Assembly: GCA_002504525.1 (NCBI GenBank)
Contig: DATD01000008.1
Location: forward strand, 1-20,211
Direction: 5' to 3'
Source of the DNA: Methanomassiliicoccus sp. UBA345
GTDB lineage: Archaea; Thermoplasmatota; Thermoplasmata; Methanomassiliicoccales; Methanomassiliicoccaceae
Length of the DNA stretch: 20,211 nucleotides
Under the pieces are notes generated by a model. The model was not told the origin of the DNA. It saw only the letters and a program-made list of their open reading frames with translations, and did not search any database. Positions 1 through 6,827 of the stretch are shown here, piece after piece. Each line of letters opens with the position of its first letter. Within the stretch, counting starts at the first letter, position 1. A program made the translations under genes and the position numbers.

Positions 1-6
1 ACATCC

Positions 7-22
7 AGATGGCGCGCCATCT
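7..22. repeat. 16-bp perfect palindrome upstream of nadA
   Basis: AGATGGCGCGCCATCT reads the same on both strands. It ends 6 bases before the nadA TATA box, a usual place for an archaeal operator that controls access of TBP/TFB. It could equally be the 3' hairpin of a gene lying left of the window. The palindrome is directly visible; an operator role is inference. Confidence 0.5.
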
Positions 23-28
23 AAAACC

Positions 29-37
29 TATTTATAT
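29..37 (+). promoter_or_regulatory. TATA box of nadA
   Basis: TATTTATAT is centred about 28 bases before the nadA ATG, which puts transcription start at or within a few bases of the start codon. The transcript would be leaderless or nearly so, and no Shine-Dalgarno sequence is present. Almost the same box precedes fbp and the tRNA gene in this window. Confidence 0.65.
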
Positions 38-60
38 GGAATCTCATATCTCAATGTCCG

Positions 61-966
61 ATGCAGCCTCAAGAGAGGATAGCAGAGCTGAAAAAAGAGA
101 GGAACGCAGTCATCCTCGCTCATAACTATCAGCTTCCCGAGATCCAGGAGATCGCCGACTTCGTAGGTGACTCGCTTGGACTGGCCATGCAAGCTTCCAA
201 GACGGAGGCGGACGTCATCGTTTTCTGCGGGGTCGATTTCATGGCCGAGAGTGCCAAGATACTCAATCCTGGGAAGATCGTTCTCCATCCAGAGGCCAAG
301 GCCTGCTGCCCCATGGCCGCGATGTGCGACCCTTCAGGGGTCAGGATGCTGAAGAAGGACTTCCCCCGCGCCGATGTGGTCGCGTATGTCAACACCTCGG
401 CGGAGTGCAAGGCCGAGGCTGACGTATGCTGCACCTCGTCCAACGCCGTGAAGGTCGTCAACTCTCTGGAGTCTGACCTCGTCATATTCATCCCGGACGA
501 GAACCTGGCAAACTATGTGCAGAGGTTCACCGACAAGAACATCATTCCCTGGCCGGGCTACTGCCCTACCCACGAATCGATCACACTGGAAAAGATCGAG
601 AAGCTCAAGAGCGAGCACCCCCAGGCCTTGGTGGTGGTTCATCCTGAATGCCGCCCCGACGTGATCGACATCGCCGATTCGGTGTGTTCCACCGAGGGGA
701 TGCTCAGCTATGTCAGGGGATCCGCTAAGACCGAGTTCATCATCGGCACCGAGAAGGAGATGCTCTACCGCCTGGGGAAGGAGTTCCCGGACAAGCGGTT
801 CTACGAGGTCCCCGGGGCGGTCTGCCCGACGATGAAGCTCATCACCCTCGACAACATCCTTGCCGCGCTGGAATCGATGTCGCCGGAAGTAACCCTGCCC
901 AATGAACTGATGGACAAGGCCCGTGCTCCGCTGGAGCGGATGATGTCAGTGGGCCGCGGCGACTAA
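61..966 (+). CDS. nadA: Quinolinate synthase NadA
   Basis: Condenses iminoaspartate with dihydroxyacetone phosphate to quinolinate, the second step of de novo NAD synthesis, using a [4Fe-4S] cluster. The 301-aa protein has the usual length of archaeal NadA and its three pseudo-repeated domains. Visible signatures are AHNYQ (residues 20-24), FVGDSL (34-39), CGVDFMAESAK (56-66), ACCPMA (81-86), WPGYCPTH (164-171), HPEC (194-197) and GAVCPTMK (252-259). The likely cluster cysteines are one of Cys82/83, Cys168 and Cys255, matching the spacing in known NadA proteins. The ATG at 61 is chosen because the TATA box sits 28 bases upstream; an ATG at 54 is out of frame. No nadB or nadC lies to the right, so partners are either left of the window or elsewhere. 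The gene converges on the LysE-type exporter. Confidence 0.97.
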   Translation: MQPQERIAELKKERNAVILAHNYQLPEIQEIADFVGDSLGLAMQASKTEADVIVFCGVDFMAESAKILNPGKIVLHPEAKACCPMAAMCDPSGVRMLKKDFPRADVVAYVNTSAECKAEADVCCTSSNAVKVVNSLESDLVIFIPDENLANYVQRFTDKNIIPWPGYCPTHESITLEKIEKLKSEHPQALVVVHPECRPDVIDIADSVCSTEGMLSYVRGSAKTEFIIGTEKEMLYRLGKEFPDKRFYEVPGAVCPTMKLITLDNILAALESMSPEVTLPNELMDKARAPLERMMSVGRGD

Positions 967-1008
967 GGCCGGCCAATTGCCATCGATCCAGGAACATCGC
1001 TCCTCGGG

Positions 1009-1638
1009 TCAGAGGAGAAAAGTGTCGAGCGAACCATACAGGAAGTACGACGCGAACAGGATGAGGAATATGCCGCTCGCTGCGTACAGCGCCCTGAGCC
1101 ACTTGCCCTTGAGCAGCCCCCGCCCCCTGTTGATGGAGTACGACACAAAGCCAAGATAGCCGAAGTCGCATGCTAGGTGGACCGCGGCGAACAGGGGTAT
1201 CATCCACCATCCGAAGGCGGCGGCCAGGCCGACGAGCGCCGCCCCCACCGTGGCCCACCACAGCAGGAAATAGGGATTGGCGGCGGTCAGCACGATGCCT
1301 GACACCAGAGAACCGTGTTTGGAATCCTCTTTCGGAGCGCAATCGTCCTGCGGCCGCAGCATGGAGATGCCGCTGTAAAGAAGGAACGCCCCTCCTATCA
1401 GCCCTATGCCTGCCAGAACGTTCTCGTCCTGCAGGAACGCCATCAGGCCGAGGAAGATGGTCAGGATGAGCGGCGCCTCTATGATGGCGTGCCCCATCGA
1501 GATCTTCAGGCCCGCGCGGGGATCGTCGAGCCCCCTGGCCACGACGGTCGCGAACAGGGGCCCGGGAGCAACGACGCCCGAGGCCGATATCACGACCACC
1601 CATGCCAAGAACATGAAGGGGTCGGAGGGGCCTTCCAT
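1009..1638 (-). CDS. LysE/RhtB-family amino-acid exporter
   Basis: Polytopic membrane protein of 209 aa, the usual size of LysE/RhtB/CadD-type exporters, which drive out amino acids or other small solutes. It has about six hydrophobic stretches. The first contains VVAPGPLFATV (residues 22-32) with the family's PGP motif, and GHAIIEAPLI follows at about 49-58 in the second conserved region. A mid-protein stretch reads LTAANPYFLLWWATVG, the family's conserved N-P segment. A short charged loop (about 95-108) separates the two halves. A TATA box 26 bases upstream fits a leaderless transcript from the ATG. The substrate cannot be told from sequence. It stands alone between nadA (convergent) and a small Lrp-type protein on the same strand. 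Confidence 0.9.
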   Translation of the reverse strand: MEGPSDPFMFLAWVVVISASGVVAPGPLFATVVARGLDDPRAGLKISMGHAIIEAPLILTIFLGLMAFLQDENVLAGIGLIGGAFLLYSGISMLRPQDDCAPKEDSKHGSLVSGIVLTAANPYFLLWWATVGAALVGLAAAFGWWMIPLFAAVHLACDFGYLGFVSYSINRGRGLLKGKWLRALYAASGIFLILFASYFLYGSLDTFLL

Positions 1639-1660
1639 GAGACCATCATTTCTCGGCCGG

Positions 1661-1667
1661 TATATAT
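1661..1667 (-). promoter_or_regulatory. TATA box of the LysE-type exporter gene
   Basis: On the minus strand the motif reads CATATATACC, centred about 26 bases before the ATG at 1638. This predicts a leaderless mRNA. The rest of the gap to 1841 (about 170 bases) holds nothing I recognise. Confidence 0.55.
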
Positions 1668-1841
1668 GCTGAATGCAAAAGCGTATCAGTGGGAGCGCAA
1701 ATTGTTCTAAGGGCTCAAGAGCTGAACGCCAGACATTGAGCGATAGACCTCACGAACCCAGACGGAGAAGCGGTCGAGGCTTCAACTCTCCATCAGCATT
1801 TATCGCCGCTCATCTATGGTCAAAACCCCGGCACATTGGGC

Positions 1842-2084
1842 TCAGACGGCGCACTCCCTCGACATTATGAGCGTGACGGTCGACCTTATGCCGGGAAGGG
1901 TCCGGAGCTTCCTGATGATGAGGCCTTCGAGGCCATCCATCGTCTCGGCGGAAAGTTTCACCACCAGGTCGTACGCGCCGTAGACGATGGCCACGTTCTC
2001 CACTCCCTGCATGCGGCACAATTCATCCGCTACGCTGTCCTCCTTTCCGACATCGCAGCTCACCAGCACGATAGCGGCGGGCAT
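1842..2084 (-). CDS. Stand-alone Lrp/AsnC effector-binding (RAM) domain protein
   Basis: An 80-aa protein that is essentially only the C-terminal ligand-binding domain of Lrp/AsnC regulators, with no helix-turn-helix. It shows the family's beta-alpha-beta pattern: AAIVLVSCDVGKED (residues 3-16), VADELCRMQGVENVAIVYGAYD (18-39, with the typical G-x-YD turn) and a second half ending in STVTLIMSRE. Such single-domain proteins assemble as dimers, octamers or decamers, bind amino acids, and can dock onto full-length Lrp proteins. The ATG at 2084 keeps the first strand complete; upstream ATGs at about 2106 and 2094 are out of frame. The amino-acid exporter downstream on the same strand hints at amino-acid sensing, but the 200-base gap and separate promoter make this only a suggestion. 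Confidence 0.85.
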   Translation of the reverse strand: MPAAIVLVSCDVGKEDSVADELCRMQGVENVAIVYGAYDLVVKLSAETMDGLEGLIIRKLRTLPGIRSTVTLIMSRECAV

Positions 2085-2131
2085 GTGGGACCATTCGGAA
2101 CGCCATGTAGATAAGATGAGCGTTGCCGAGC

Positions 2132-3424
2132 TCAGTTCACTTCCTGGGAAGACTTCCTCTCAGGCACCGCCGACGGCTCCGCCCTCCATAGGGGGGCCGC
2201 CGGAGAACGGGGGCGGTCAAGGAAACACTCCTCTCTCAGGGCGATGCGGGTGGCGTCCGCCAGGATCGCGAGTCCGGCGATAAGGGATATCAAAGCAACC
2301 CACGCCAGCTCTGCCGGAACGGTGCCATCGTTTATGGTGAACTCCAGAGCCTGGGCGATCATCAGCGGCACGTACATGACGAGTATGCGCAGCAGCACCC
2401 GGCGGTCCTCCGCCGCCCATACCACCAGGAACGCGAAGGGGATGACGAAATAGCTCAGCCTGATCATCGGATAGATGGACAGGAACACCACCGTCACCAG
2501 CAGGCAGGAGCGCCAGATGTCCAGCTTGTGCTTCCAGCAGTACCAGTATGAGACGAGCAGCGCAGCGATGGTGGCCAGGGCGCCCACCGTTCCGGGGATG
2601 ACCAGCCCGCCGGCGCTCATCAGCCCTACGGCGGACATCCCGGCGCCTCCGTCATTGCTGCCCAGCATGTAGTACGTCGGGAAAAGAAGGAACTCGACCG
2701 GGCAGACGATCAGGAAGGGGAGCGCGATGGCCAGCGAGATCAGGACAGCAAGGCCGATGTGGCGGAGCCGCTCCTTCCAGGTGGGCAGCTGGAGCAGCAT
2801 GGCCGGGAACAGGATGATGGACAGGAACTTGGTCCAGAACCCCACGGTCACCGCGGCCGTCGCGCCCTTGAACCTCTTTCTCAGGAACAAGAGCACTGGC
2901 AGGATGAAGAAGAACGCCACGATGGGCTCATCCTGAAGGCCCATGGTAGCGTCGATCACCAAGAAGGGGCACAGCAGGAGGAGGGCGGCGGCGACGAACG
3001 CCAGATGGTCGTCCCAGTCTCTCAGCACCAGGTAGGTGCTCAAGGATGACAACAAAGCGAAGAATGAGAACCACAGCTCGTATGCCCACCAGCCCCCCCC
3101 GGCCAGCTGGGGAGGTATGAACAGATAGTTGATCAGTGGAGGGGACTCCACCGGGAAGGATCCGAGCGGAACGTCCCGGTAGATCATCCCACCGTTGAGG
3201 AGCAATCTCGCCCGCTCCTGAAATATGGATAGGTCGGAAGAGCCGGCGAAGCTCTGATCGATGAACGGGCGGAGAAGAAGCCCGTCGATGGCGATAAGGC
3301 CTCCATACACCAGCACCATTATGAGAATGAGTATCAGGACCCTTCGGCGCGGAGACAGGCATCTAAGCGCGACCTCCAGCCTCGACCATCGATCGGCCTT
3401 CCCGAATTCCGCTCCAGCTTCCAC
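2132..3424 (-). CDS. GT-C-type polytopic membrane glycosyltransferase, DUF2029/GT87-like
   Basis: Predicted polyprenyl-phosphate-sugar-dependent glycosyltransferase or mannosyltransferase of 430 aa with roughly ten membrane segments beginning at residue 29. After the first segment comes a loop with NGGMIYRDVPLG (77-88) and ESPPLINYLF (93-102), the layout of GT87/DUF2029 proteins (G-x-x-Y-x-D followed by PPL). MGLQDEP (161-167) in a later loop resembles the second acidic motif of GT-C enzymes. It probably acts at the cytoplasmic membrane in glycan or glycolipid assembly; acceptor and donor are unknown. The start is a GTG at 3424; no in-frame ATG lies upstream before a stop, and the first internal Met (residue 36) would cut into the first membrane helix. 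The C-terminal tail (about 395-430) is charged and proline-rich. Family assignment rests on topology and short motifs. Confidence 0.72.
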   Translation of the reverse strand: MEAGAEFGKADRWSRLEVALRCLSPRRRVLILILIMVLVYGGLIAIDGLLLRPFIDQSFAGSSDLSIFQERARLLLNGGMIYRDVPLGSFPVESPPLINYLFIPPQLAGGGWWAYELWFSFFALLSSLSTYLVLRDWDDHLAFVAAALLLLCPFLVIDATMGLQDEPIVAFFFILPVLLFLRKRFKGATAAVTVGFWTKFLSIILFPAMLLQLPTWKERLRHIGLAVLISLAIALPFLIVCPVEFLLFPTYYMLGSNDGGAGMSAVGLMSAGGLVIPGTVGALATIAALLVSYWYCWKHKLDIWRSCLLVTVVFLSIYPMIRLSYFVIPFAFLVVWAAEDRRVLLRILVMYVPLMIAQALEFTINDGTVPAELAWVALISLIAGLAILADATRIALREECFLDRPRSPAAPLWRAEPSAVPERKSSQEVN

Positions 3425-3499
3425 GCCGTTGCCCCCTATGGCCCGGTCCGGGCGTATCAGCCATGCCGTGACATCGATTTATCGTTTTCTCTATATCGT

Positions 3500-3853
3500 T
3501 TATCTGGATATGAGCTCCTTCGCAGTTATCCCCGCCTCATCCATGCTTGAAAGCTGTATGTCAGGGTGAGCGAAGGAACCGAGGTAGCGGTCCACGGCTT
3601 CCAGGATGACCTCGGGGACTATGACCGTGACCTCCACCCCCCGATCTATCAGGTCGTTGTAATCCTGGACGGCATCACGGGTCTTCCAGGAGCGTTCGGT
3701 CTCCAGGAACTCGCATCTCACCAGATTGCCGGAGCTGTCGTGATAGTATATGGCGCACCAGTCGTCCATCATCTCTGGACTTGCCACCAGTTCGTCACCG
3801 TCCTCCATCATGCTGGCGATCCTTTCCTCTATGGCATGTTGCAGGTCTATCAT
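3500..3853 (-). CDS. Conserved-looking protein of unknown function, 117 aa
   Basis: I do not recognise this family. The protein is acidic and soluble, with no signal peptide or membrane segment. It has an N-terminal helical stretch (residues 1-25), a central part that looks like paired beta strands (DDWCAIYYHDSSGNLVRCEF, 30-49), then a helix (60-69) and a strand RGVEVTVIVPE (71-81), followed by a helical C-terminus. The alternating pattern suggests a small alpha/beta fold. Coding is supported by a TATA box about 28 bases ahead of the ATG and by codon use like that of neighbouring genes. It is followed on the same strand, 75 bases on, by the glycosyltransferase gene, but the two need not be functionally linked. 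Confidence 0.7.
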   Translation of the reverse strand: MIDLQHAIEERIASMMEDGDELVASPEMMDDWCAIYYHDSSGNLVRCEFLETERSWKTRDAVQDYNDLIDRGVEVTVIVPEVILEAVDRYLGSFAHPDIQLSSMDEAGITAKELISR

Positions 3854-3876
3854 GGGGCGTCAGGTGTTGAACCTAC

Positions 3877-3885
3877 CCTATAACA
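3877..3885 (-). promoter_or_regulatory. TATA box of the 117-aa unknown gene
   Basis: The minus strand reads GTTATAGGG, centred about 28 bases before the ATG at 3853, consistent with a leaderless mRNA. It supports the reality of an otherwise unrecognised gene. Confidence 0.45.
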
Positions 3886-3952
3886 ACCTTTCGGCGATTA
3901 TCCTCATCCACAGCCCATCCCGACCGAGGTCAGTTTCGGTCTGGCCACGGAC

Positions 3953-3963
3953 GAAAATATATA
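3953..3963 (+). promoter_or_regulatory. TATA box ahead of the RusA-like gene
   Basis: The run AAAATATATAG directly abuts an in-frame GTG at 3964. If it is the TATA box, transcription starts near 3985, so that GTG cannot be the start. The in-frame ATGs at 4006 or 4012 are then the likely starts, with a leader of roughly 20 bases. Confidence 0.5.
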
Positions 3964-4005
3964 GTGGTTAACGACAATTGGGCGCCGTCCGCCACGGCGG
4001 CTAGG

Positions 4006-4557
4006 ATGGGAATGAACACGACGGCCTACGGAGAACCCCTGGAGTCGATATCCTTCACGGTGCTGGGAGAGCCATCTCCGGAGGGCAGCACCAGGGCATT
4101 CTATATCCCCAAGCTCAATCGGACCGTCACCACTCATCAGAACCAGTCCCAGCTGAATGCCTGGAGGAATCGCGTGGCCACCGAGGCGCAGAACGTCCTG
4201 TGCGGGCGTGAATGGACGACCGATCGGGCGTCAGCATACACGGTTGACGTGGACTTCGTTCTGGTCCGACCGCCGTCGATCCCGGTGCACCGCCGCATCC
4301 ATCCCACCGTCAAGCCAGACATCGACAAGCTGGTCAGAGCCATCAACGATGCCCTGACCGGGATATTGTTCCCTGATGACTGCCAGGTCGTTTCTATCCG
4401 GGTGTCGAAGGACTACGAGGGAGGCCGCCGGCCCGGCGCCTACATCCACGTGAGCCGGTATTCGAACGTCAGGGAAAAGGTAAGAAAGTCCTCACGGAAG
4501 AGGTCGCCTCCGTCACCTCCGCCAGAGGAGGTCCCCTTCGATCCAAGGGATGACTGA
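4006..4557 (+). CDS. RusA-like Holliday-junction endonuclease
   Basis: Homolog of RusA, a Mg-dependent nuclease that resolves four-way DNA junctions. With the ATG at 4006 it has 183 aa against about 120 in E. coli RusA. The diagnostic stretch is KPDIDKLVRAINDAL (residues 103-117) followed by FPDDCQVVSI (122-131). Asp105, Asp107 and Asp124/125 match the catalytic aspartates of RusA (D70, D72, D91) in order and spacing. The N-terminal SISFTVLGEPSPEGSTR fits the family's first strand and glycine loop. The extra length is a C-terminal basic, then proline/acid-rich tail (about 150-183). A longer reading from GTG 3964 is possible, but the TATA box argues against it. RusA is best known from phages and prophages; no phage gene flanks it here. 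Confidence 0.85.
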   Translation: MGMNTTAYGEPLESISFTVLGEPSPEGSTRAFYIPKLNRTVTTHQNQSQLNAWRNRVATEAQNVLCGREWTTDRASAYTVDVDFVLVRPPSIPVHRRIHPTVKPDIDKLVRAINDALTGILFPDDCQVVSIRVSKDYEGGRRPGAYIHVSRYSNVREKVRKSSRKRSPPSPPPEEVPFDPRDD

Positions 4558-4559
4558 TC

Positions 4560-5006
4560 TCACGCCTTCGTAGCCATTTTCTGCTTGATGTACGAGCCGA
4601 TCAGCAGTGAGGTGGGGTACAACACTTCCTCCTCCATCTTGGCGTGCTGCTCCAGCATATGGGCGAACCGGATGTGCTCCTCCTTGCCGGCCTTCTCCGC
4701 CAATTCATGCAGCTCCTTCAGCGCAGCGGCTATCCTTGCGTGCTCCTCCAGCATGACCGGGATCTCTTCTCTCAAACGGTCGCTCAGCTCAACGATCTTC
4801 CCTGGGTCGTCCACCACGCCATCCCCGGACAGCGTCAACGCCCCCAGCTGGGGCAGGGCGAACTCCTCTTCCTTGTGGAAGTGAGGCAGCAAATGGTCGG
4901 AAACGACCTTGGCAGCCGCCCCGACCTCGCCCGGTTCTCGTACCGCCTTGTCCAGCATGGAAAGCAGCTCTATATGTTCGCTCTTCACCGATCTCGGGAT
5001 CTCCAT
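4560..5006 (-). CDS. Hemerythrin-like (HHE) domain protein, 148 aa
   Basis: Four-helix-bundle protein with a predicted non-heme di-iron site, expected to bind O2, NO or act in redox or iron sensing; the function cannot be set more closely. Candidate ligands fall in the family order: His11 (SEHIELL), His38/42/44 with Glu46-48 (HLLPHFHKEEE), His89 (EEHARI), His116 and His121 with Glu125-127 (FAHMLEQHAKMEEEVLYP). The protein is cytoplasmic, with no signal or membrane segment. The start is taken as ATG 5006, with GAGG eight bases upstream, rather than the adjacent GTG at 5009. It converges on the RusA-like gene, with stops 2 bases apart. A second, longer hemerythrin-like gene lies at 19182-19745. 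Confidence 0.9.
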   Translation of the reverse strand: MEIPRSVKSEHIELLSMLDKAVREPGEVGAAAKVVSDHLLPHFHKEEEFALPQLGALTLSGDGVVDDPGKIVELSDRLREEIPVMLEEHARIAAALKELHELAEKAGKEEHIRFAHMLEQHAKMEEEVLYPTSLLIGSYIKQKMATKA

Positions 5007-5086
5007 CACGATTCCTCGCTAACATATCGGTGCGATGGAGTGATAACATCTTGCGTGATGATGAAAATGGGATGGGTGAAGGGGTT

Positions 5087-6403
5087 TCAGGGGACCAGCC
5101 TGACGCGGTCCCTCGGGAACAGAATGGCCTCGCGGATGTTCGGAAGGTCCAACATCTTCTGGATGAGCCTCTCGACCCCCAGCCCCCATCCCCCGTGGGG
5201 AGGCATGCCGAACTTGAACGCTTCCAGGTAGAAGTTGAACGCACCGGGGTCCAGCCCCTTCTTCTCCATCCTCGCCACCAGATGATCGTAGCGGTGCTCC
5301 CGCTGCCCGCCGGATGAGATCTCCTGCCCCTTATAGTCCAGGTCGAACGAGTACGAGTATGGCGTTCCGTCCTTCTCCATGATGTAGAACGGCTTCGCCT
5401 CCTCAGGGTACTCCTCTATCCAGTACATATCGTTGCCCTGGCGGGCCATGATCTCGCCCAGGAGCTTCTCCCCCTCGGTGCCGAGATCTTCGCCCAGAGC
5501 GAGCTTCATCCCTTCGGCGTTCACCATCTCCACGGCGTTCTGGTACTCGATGATCGGATACGGCGCCTTGGGGAGAGTGACGTTCGCGCCGAGCAGCTCC
5601 AGTTGTGCCTTGCAACGTTCCATGACCCCGCCGATGACTGCCTGGGTGCATCCTTCGATCATCCTTTGAACGTCCCTCTGCGATTCGATGAATGCCATCT
5701 CCCCGTCGAAGGAGATGAACTCGGAGACGTGTCGGACAGTGTCGGACGGCTCCGCCCGGAATGCCGGGCCGATCTCGAACACGCGGTCCAGGCCGGTGGA
5801 CATCAGCATCTGCTTGTACAGCTGGGGCGACTGCGCGAGGTAGGCGGTCTGTTCGAAGTAGCGGAGCTCGAAGAGCGTAGCGCCGCCCTCCGCGCCGGAA
5901 GCGACCAGCTTTGGCGTGAATATCTCCACAAACCCATTGTCGACCAGGTACTGATCGATAAGGCTGAGGGCGGTCGACTTTATCTCGAAGACCGCCCTGG
6001 TCTCTGGCTTGCGAAGGTCCATGAAGCGGTGGTCGAACCGGGTGTCCGCCTCAACGTTGACCTTGTCGACGACCCCCATCGGCAGCGGCACCGCCGCGGA
6101 AGATAGGACCTCCAGCTTGCTCGGGAGCACCTCCACCCCGCTCTTGGCCTGGTTGGACGCCTTGGCTATGCCGGTGACGCGGACCACCGATTCGCGGGAT
6201 AGCGAGGCCATGACGTCCATGATCTCCGGCGTCATCTTCTTCTTCGGAGCGGTCACTTGAACGATCCCGAAGCGGTCGCGAAGCTGCAGAAATGAAATGC
6301 CCCCCAGGTTCCTTACGTCCTGGGCCCAGCCCTGGACCACCACCTCGCTGTCGGCATCGGCAGGGGTGAGGCTCCTGGAAGTACGATAGTTTACCTCGCT
6401 CAT
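5087..6403 (-). CDS. aspS: Aspartyl-tRNA synthetase, archaeal type
   Basis: Charges tRNA-Asp (and possibly tRNA-Asn) with aspartate. From ATG 6403 the protein has 438 aa, the normal length of the archaeal/eukaryotic AspRS class. An N-terminal OB-fold anticodon-binding domain (VVVQGWAQDVRNLGGISF and the following strands) precedes the class II catalytic core. Motif 1 is near FVEIFTPKL, motif 2 near GPAFRAEPSDTVRHVSEF, and motif 3 is GWGLGVERLIQKML with the arginine that binds ATP. The open frame extends upstream to 6541, but the extension crosses the promoter and does not look like AspRS. The OB-fold position that is Trp in the strictly discriminating Thermococcus enzyme is Gln here, while the second determinant, Lys in QAKSG, is kept. 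Divergent from the ferredoxin gene. Confidence 0.96.
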   Translation of the reverse strand: MSEVNYRTSRSLTPADADSEVVVQGWAQDVRNLGGISFLQLRDRFGIVQVTAPKKKMTPEIMDVMASLSRESVVRVTGIAKASNQAKSGVEVLPSKLEVLSSAAVPLPMGVVDKVNVEADTRFDHRFMDLRKPETRAVFEIKSTALSLIDQYLVDNGFVEIFTPKLVASGAEGGATLFELRYFEQTAYLAQSPQLYKQMLMSTGLDRVFEIGPAFRAEPSDTVRHVSEFISFDGEMAFIESQRDVQRMIEGCTQAVIGGVMERCKAQLELLGANVTLPKAPYPIIEYQNAVEMVNAEGMKLALGEDLGTEGEKLLGEIMARQGNDMYWIEEYPEEAKPFYIMEKDGTPYSYSFDLDYKGQEISSGGQREHRYDHLVARMEKKGLDPGAFNFYLEAFKFGMPPHGGWGLGVERLIQKMLDLPNIREAILFPRDRVRLVP

Positions 6404-6433
6404 CTGAACACCGGCCGAGGGATGGCCGGAGCG

Positions 6434-6443
6434 GTATTTAATT
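6434..6443 (-). promoter_or_regulatory. TATA box of aspS
   Basis: The minus strand reads AATTAAATAC, centred about 35 bases ahead of the aspS ATG. This predicts a leader of around 9 bases with no Shine-Dalgarno sequence. It lies back to back with the ferredoxin promoter in the 100-base divergent gap. Confidence 0.5.
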
Positions 6444-6471
6444 GATATCTGTGGCCACACTACCGGAAAGC

Positions 6472-6480
6472 ATTTTAAAA
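6472..6480 (+). promoter_or_regulatory. TATA box of the ferredoxin gene
   Basis: ATTTTAAAA is centred about 28 bases before the ATG at 6504, which fits a leaderless transcript. Confidence 0.55.
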
Positions 6481-6503
6481 AGGGCCTTGCCTTAATCATC
6501 TTC

Positions 6504-6734
6504 ATGACAGTTCGCATCGAGATCGACCAGGAAGGCTGCATCCAATGTGGCGTATGCTACAATGATGAGTGCCCTGAGCTATTCGCAGAGATGGACGACG
6601 GCACTTCCGAAATCCAGGAGAAGTACCGCGCCGGGGGGGATTCGGCCAAAGGCGAGGCTCCCGATGGTATGCTGGATTGCGCCAACAAGGCCGCTGATGC
6701 CTGTCCGGTGACAGTGATCACGGTAAGCCAGTGA
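6504..6734 (+). CDS. Single-cluster [4Fe-4S] ferredoxin
   Basis: Small acidic electron carrier of 76 aa. Cys12, Cys15 and Cys18 (CIQCGVC) plus Cys67 (ACPV) form the expected four ligands of one [4Fe-4S] cluster. Two further cysteines, Cys23 (ECPEL) and Cys59 (LDCANK), sit where Pyrococcus-type ferredoxins carry a disulfide; Cys59 is eight residues before the last ligand, as in that family. A 20-residue insert rich in Gly, Asp and Glu lies between the two halves where dicluster ferredoxins have their second cluster. Redox partners are not encoded nearby: aspS is divergent and a surface protein follows. Confidence 0.92.
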   Translation: MTVRIEIDQEGCIQCGVCYNDECPELFAEMDDGTSEIQEKYRAGGDSAKGEAPDGMLDCANKAADACPVTVITVSQ

Positions 6735-6743
6735 GAAGACCGG

Positions 6744-6783
6744 TGCGGAGATGGATTGGATCGATGAGGCGCCGATCTCCGCA
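6744..6783. repeat. Inverted repeat downstream of the ferredoxin gene
   Basis: TGCGGAGAT (6744-6752) and ATCTCCGCA (6775-6783) form a perfect 9-bp stem around a 22-base loop, starting 10 bases after the ferredoxin stop. No T-run follows, so it is not a standard archaeal terminator; it may protect the mRNA 3' end. The stem is seen directly and the role is inferred. Confidence 0.45.
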
Positions 6784-6827
6784 ACTGGCCATATGATCAT
6801 TAAAAGGTACCAATATTAAAATAAATA

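Noticed and set aside
842..1603. 253-codon minus-strand frame overlapping the exporter and the nadA 3' end
   Set aside because: Out of frame with the exporter, which has conserved motifs. The translation is Arg/Gly-rich and lacks hydrophobic or motif structure.
1670..1841. Possible tRNA in the gap between the exporter and Lrp-type genes
   Set aside because: GGTTCG-like words occur, but no cloverleaf with matching acceptor and T stems can be drawn.
6404..6541. N-terminal extension of AspRS by 46 residues
   Set aside because: It would run across both divergent promoters into the ferredoxin gene and does not resemble AspRS. ATG 6403 gives the family's normal N-terminus.
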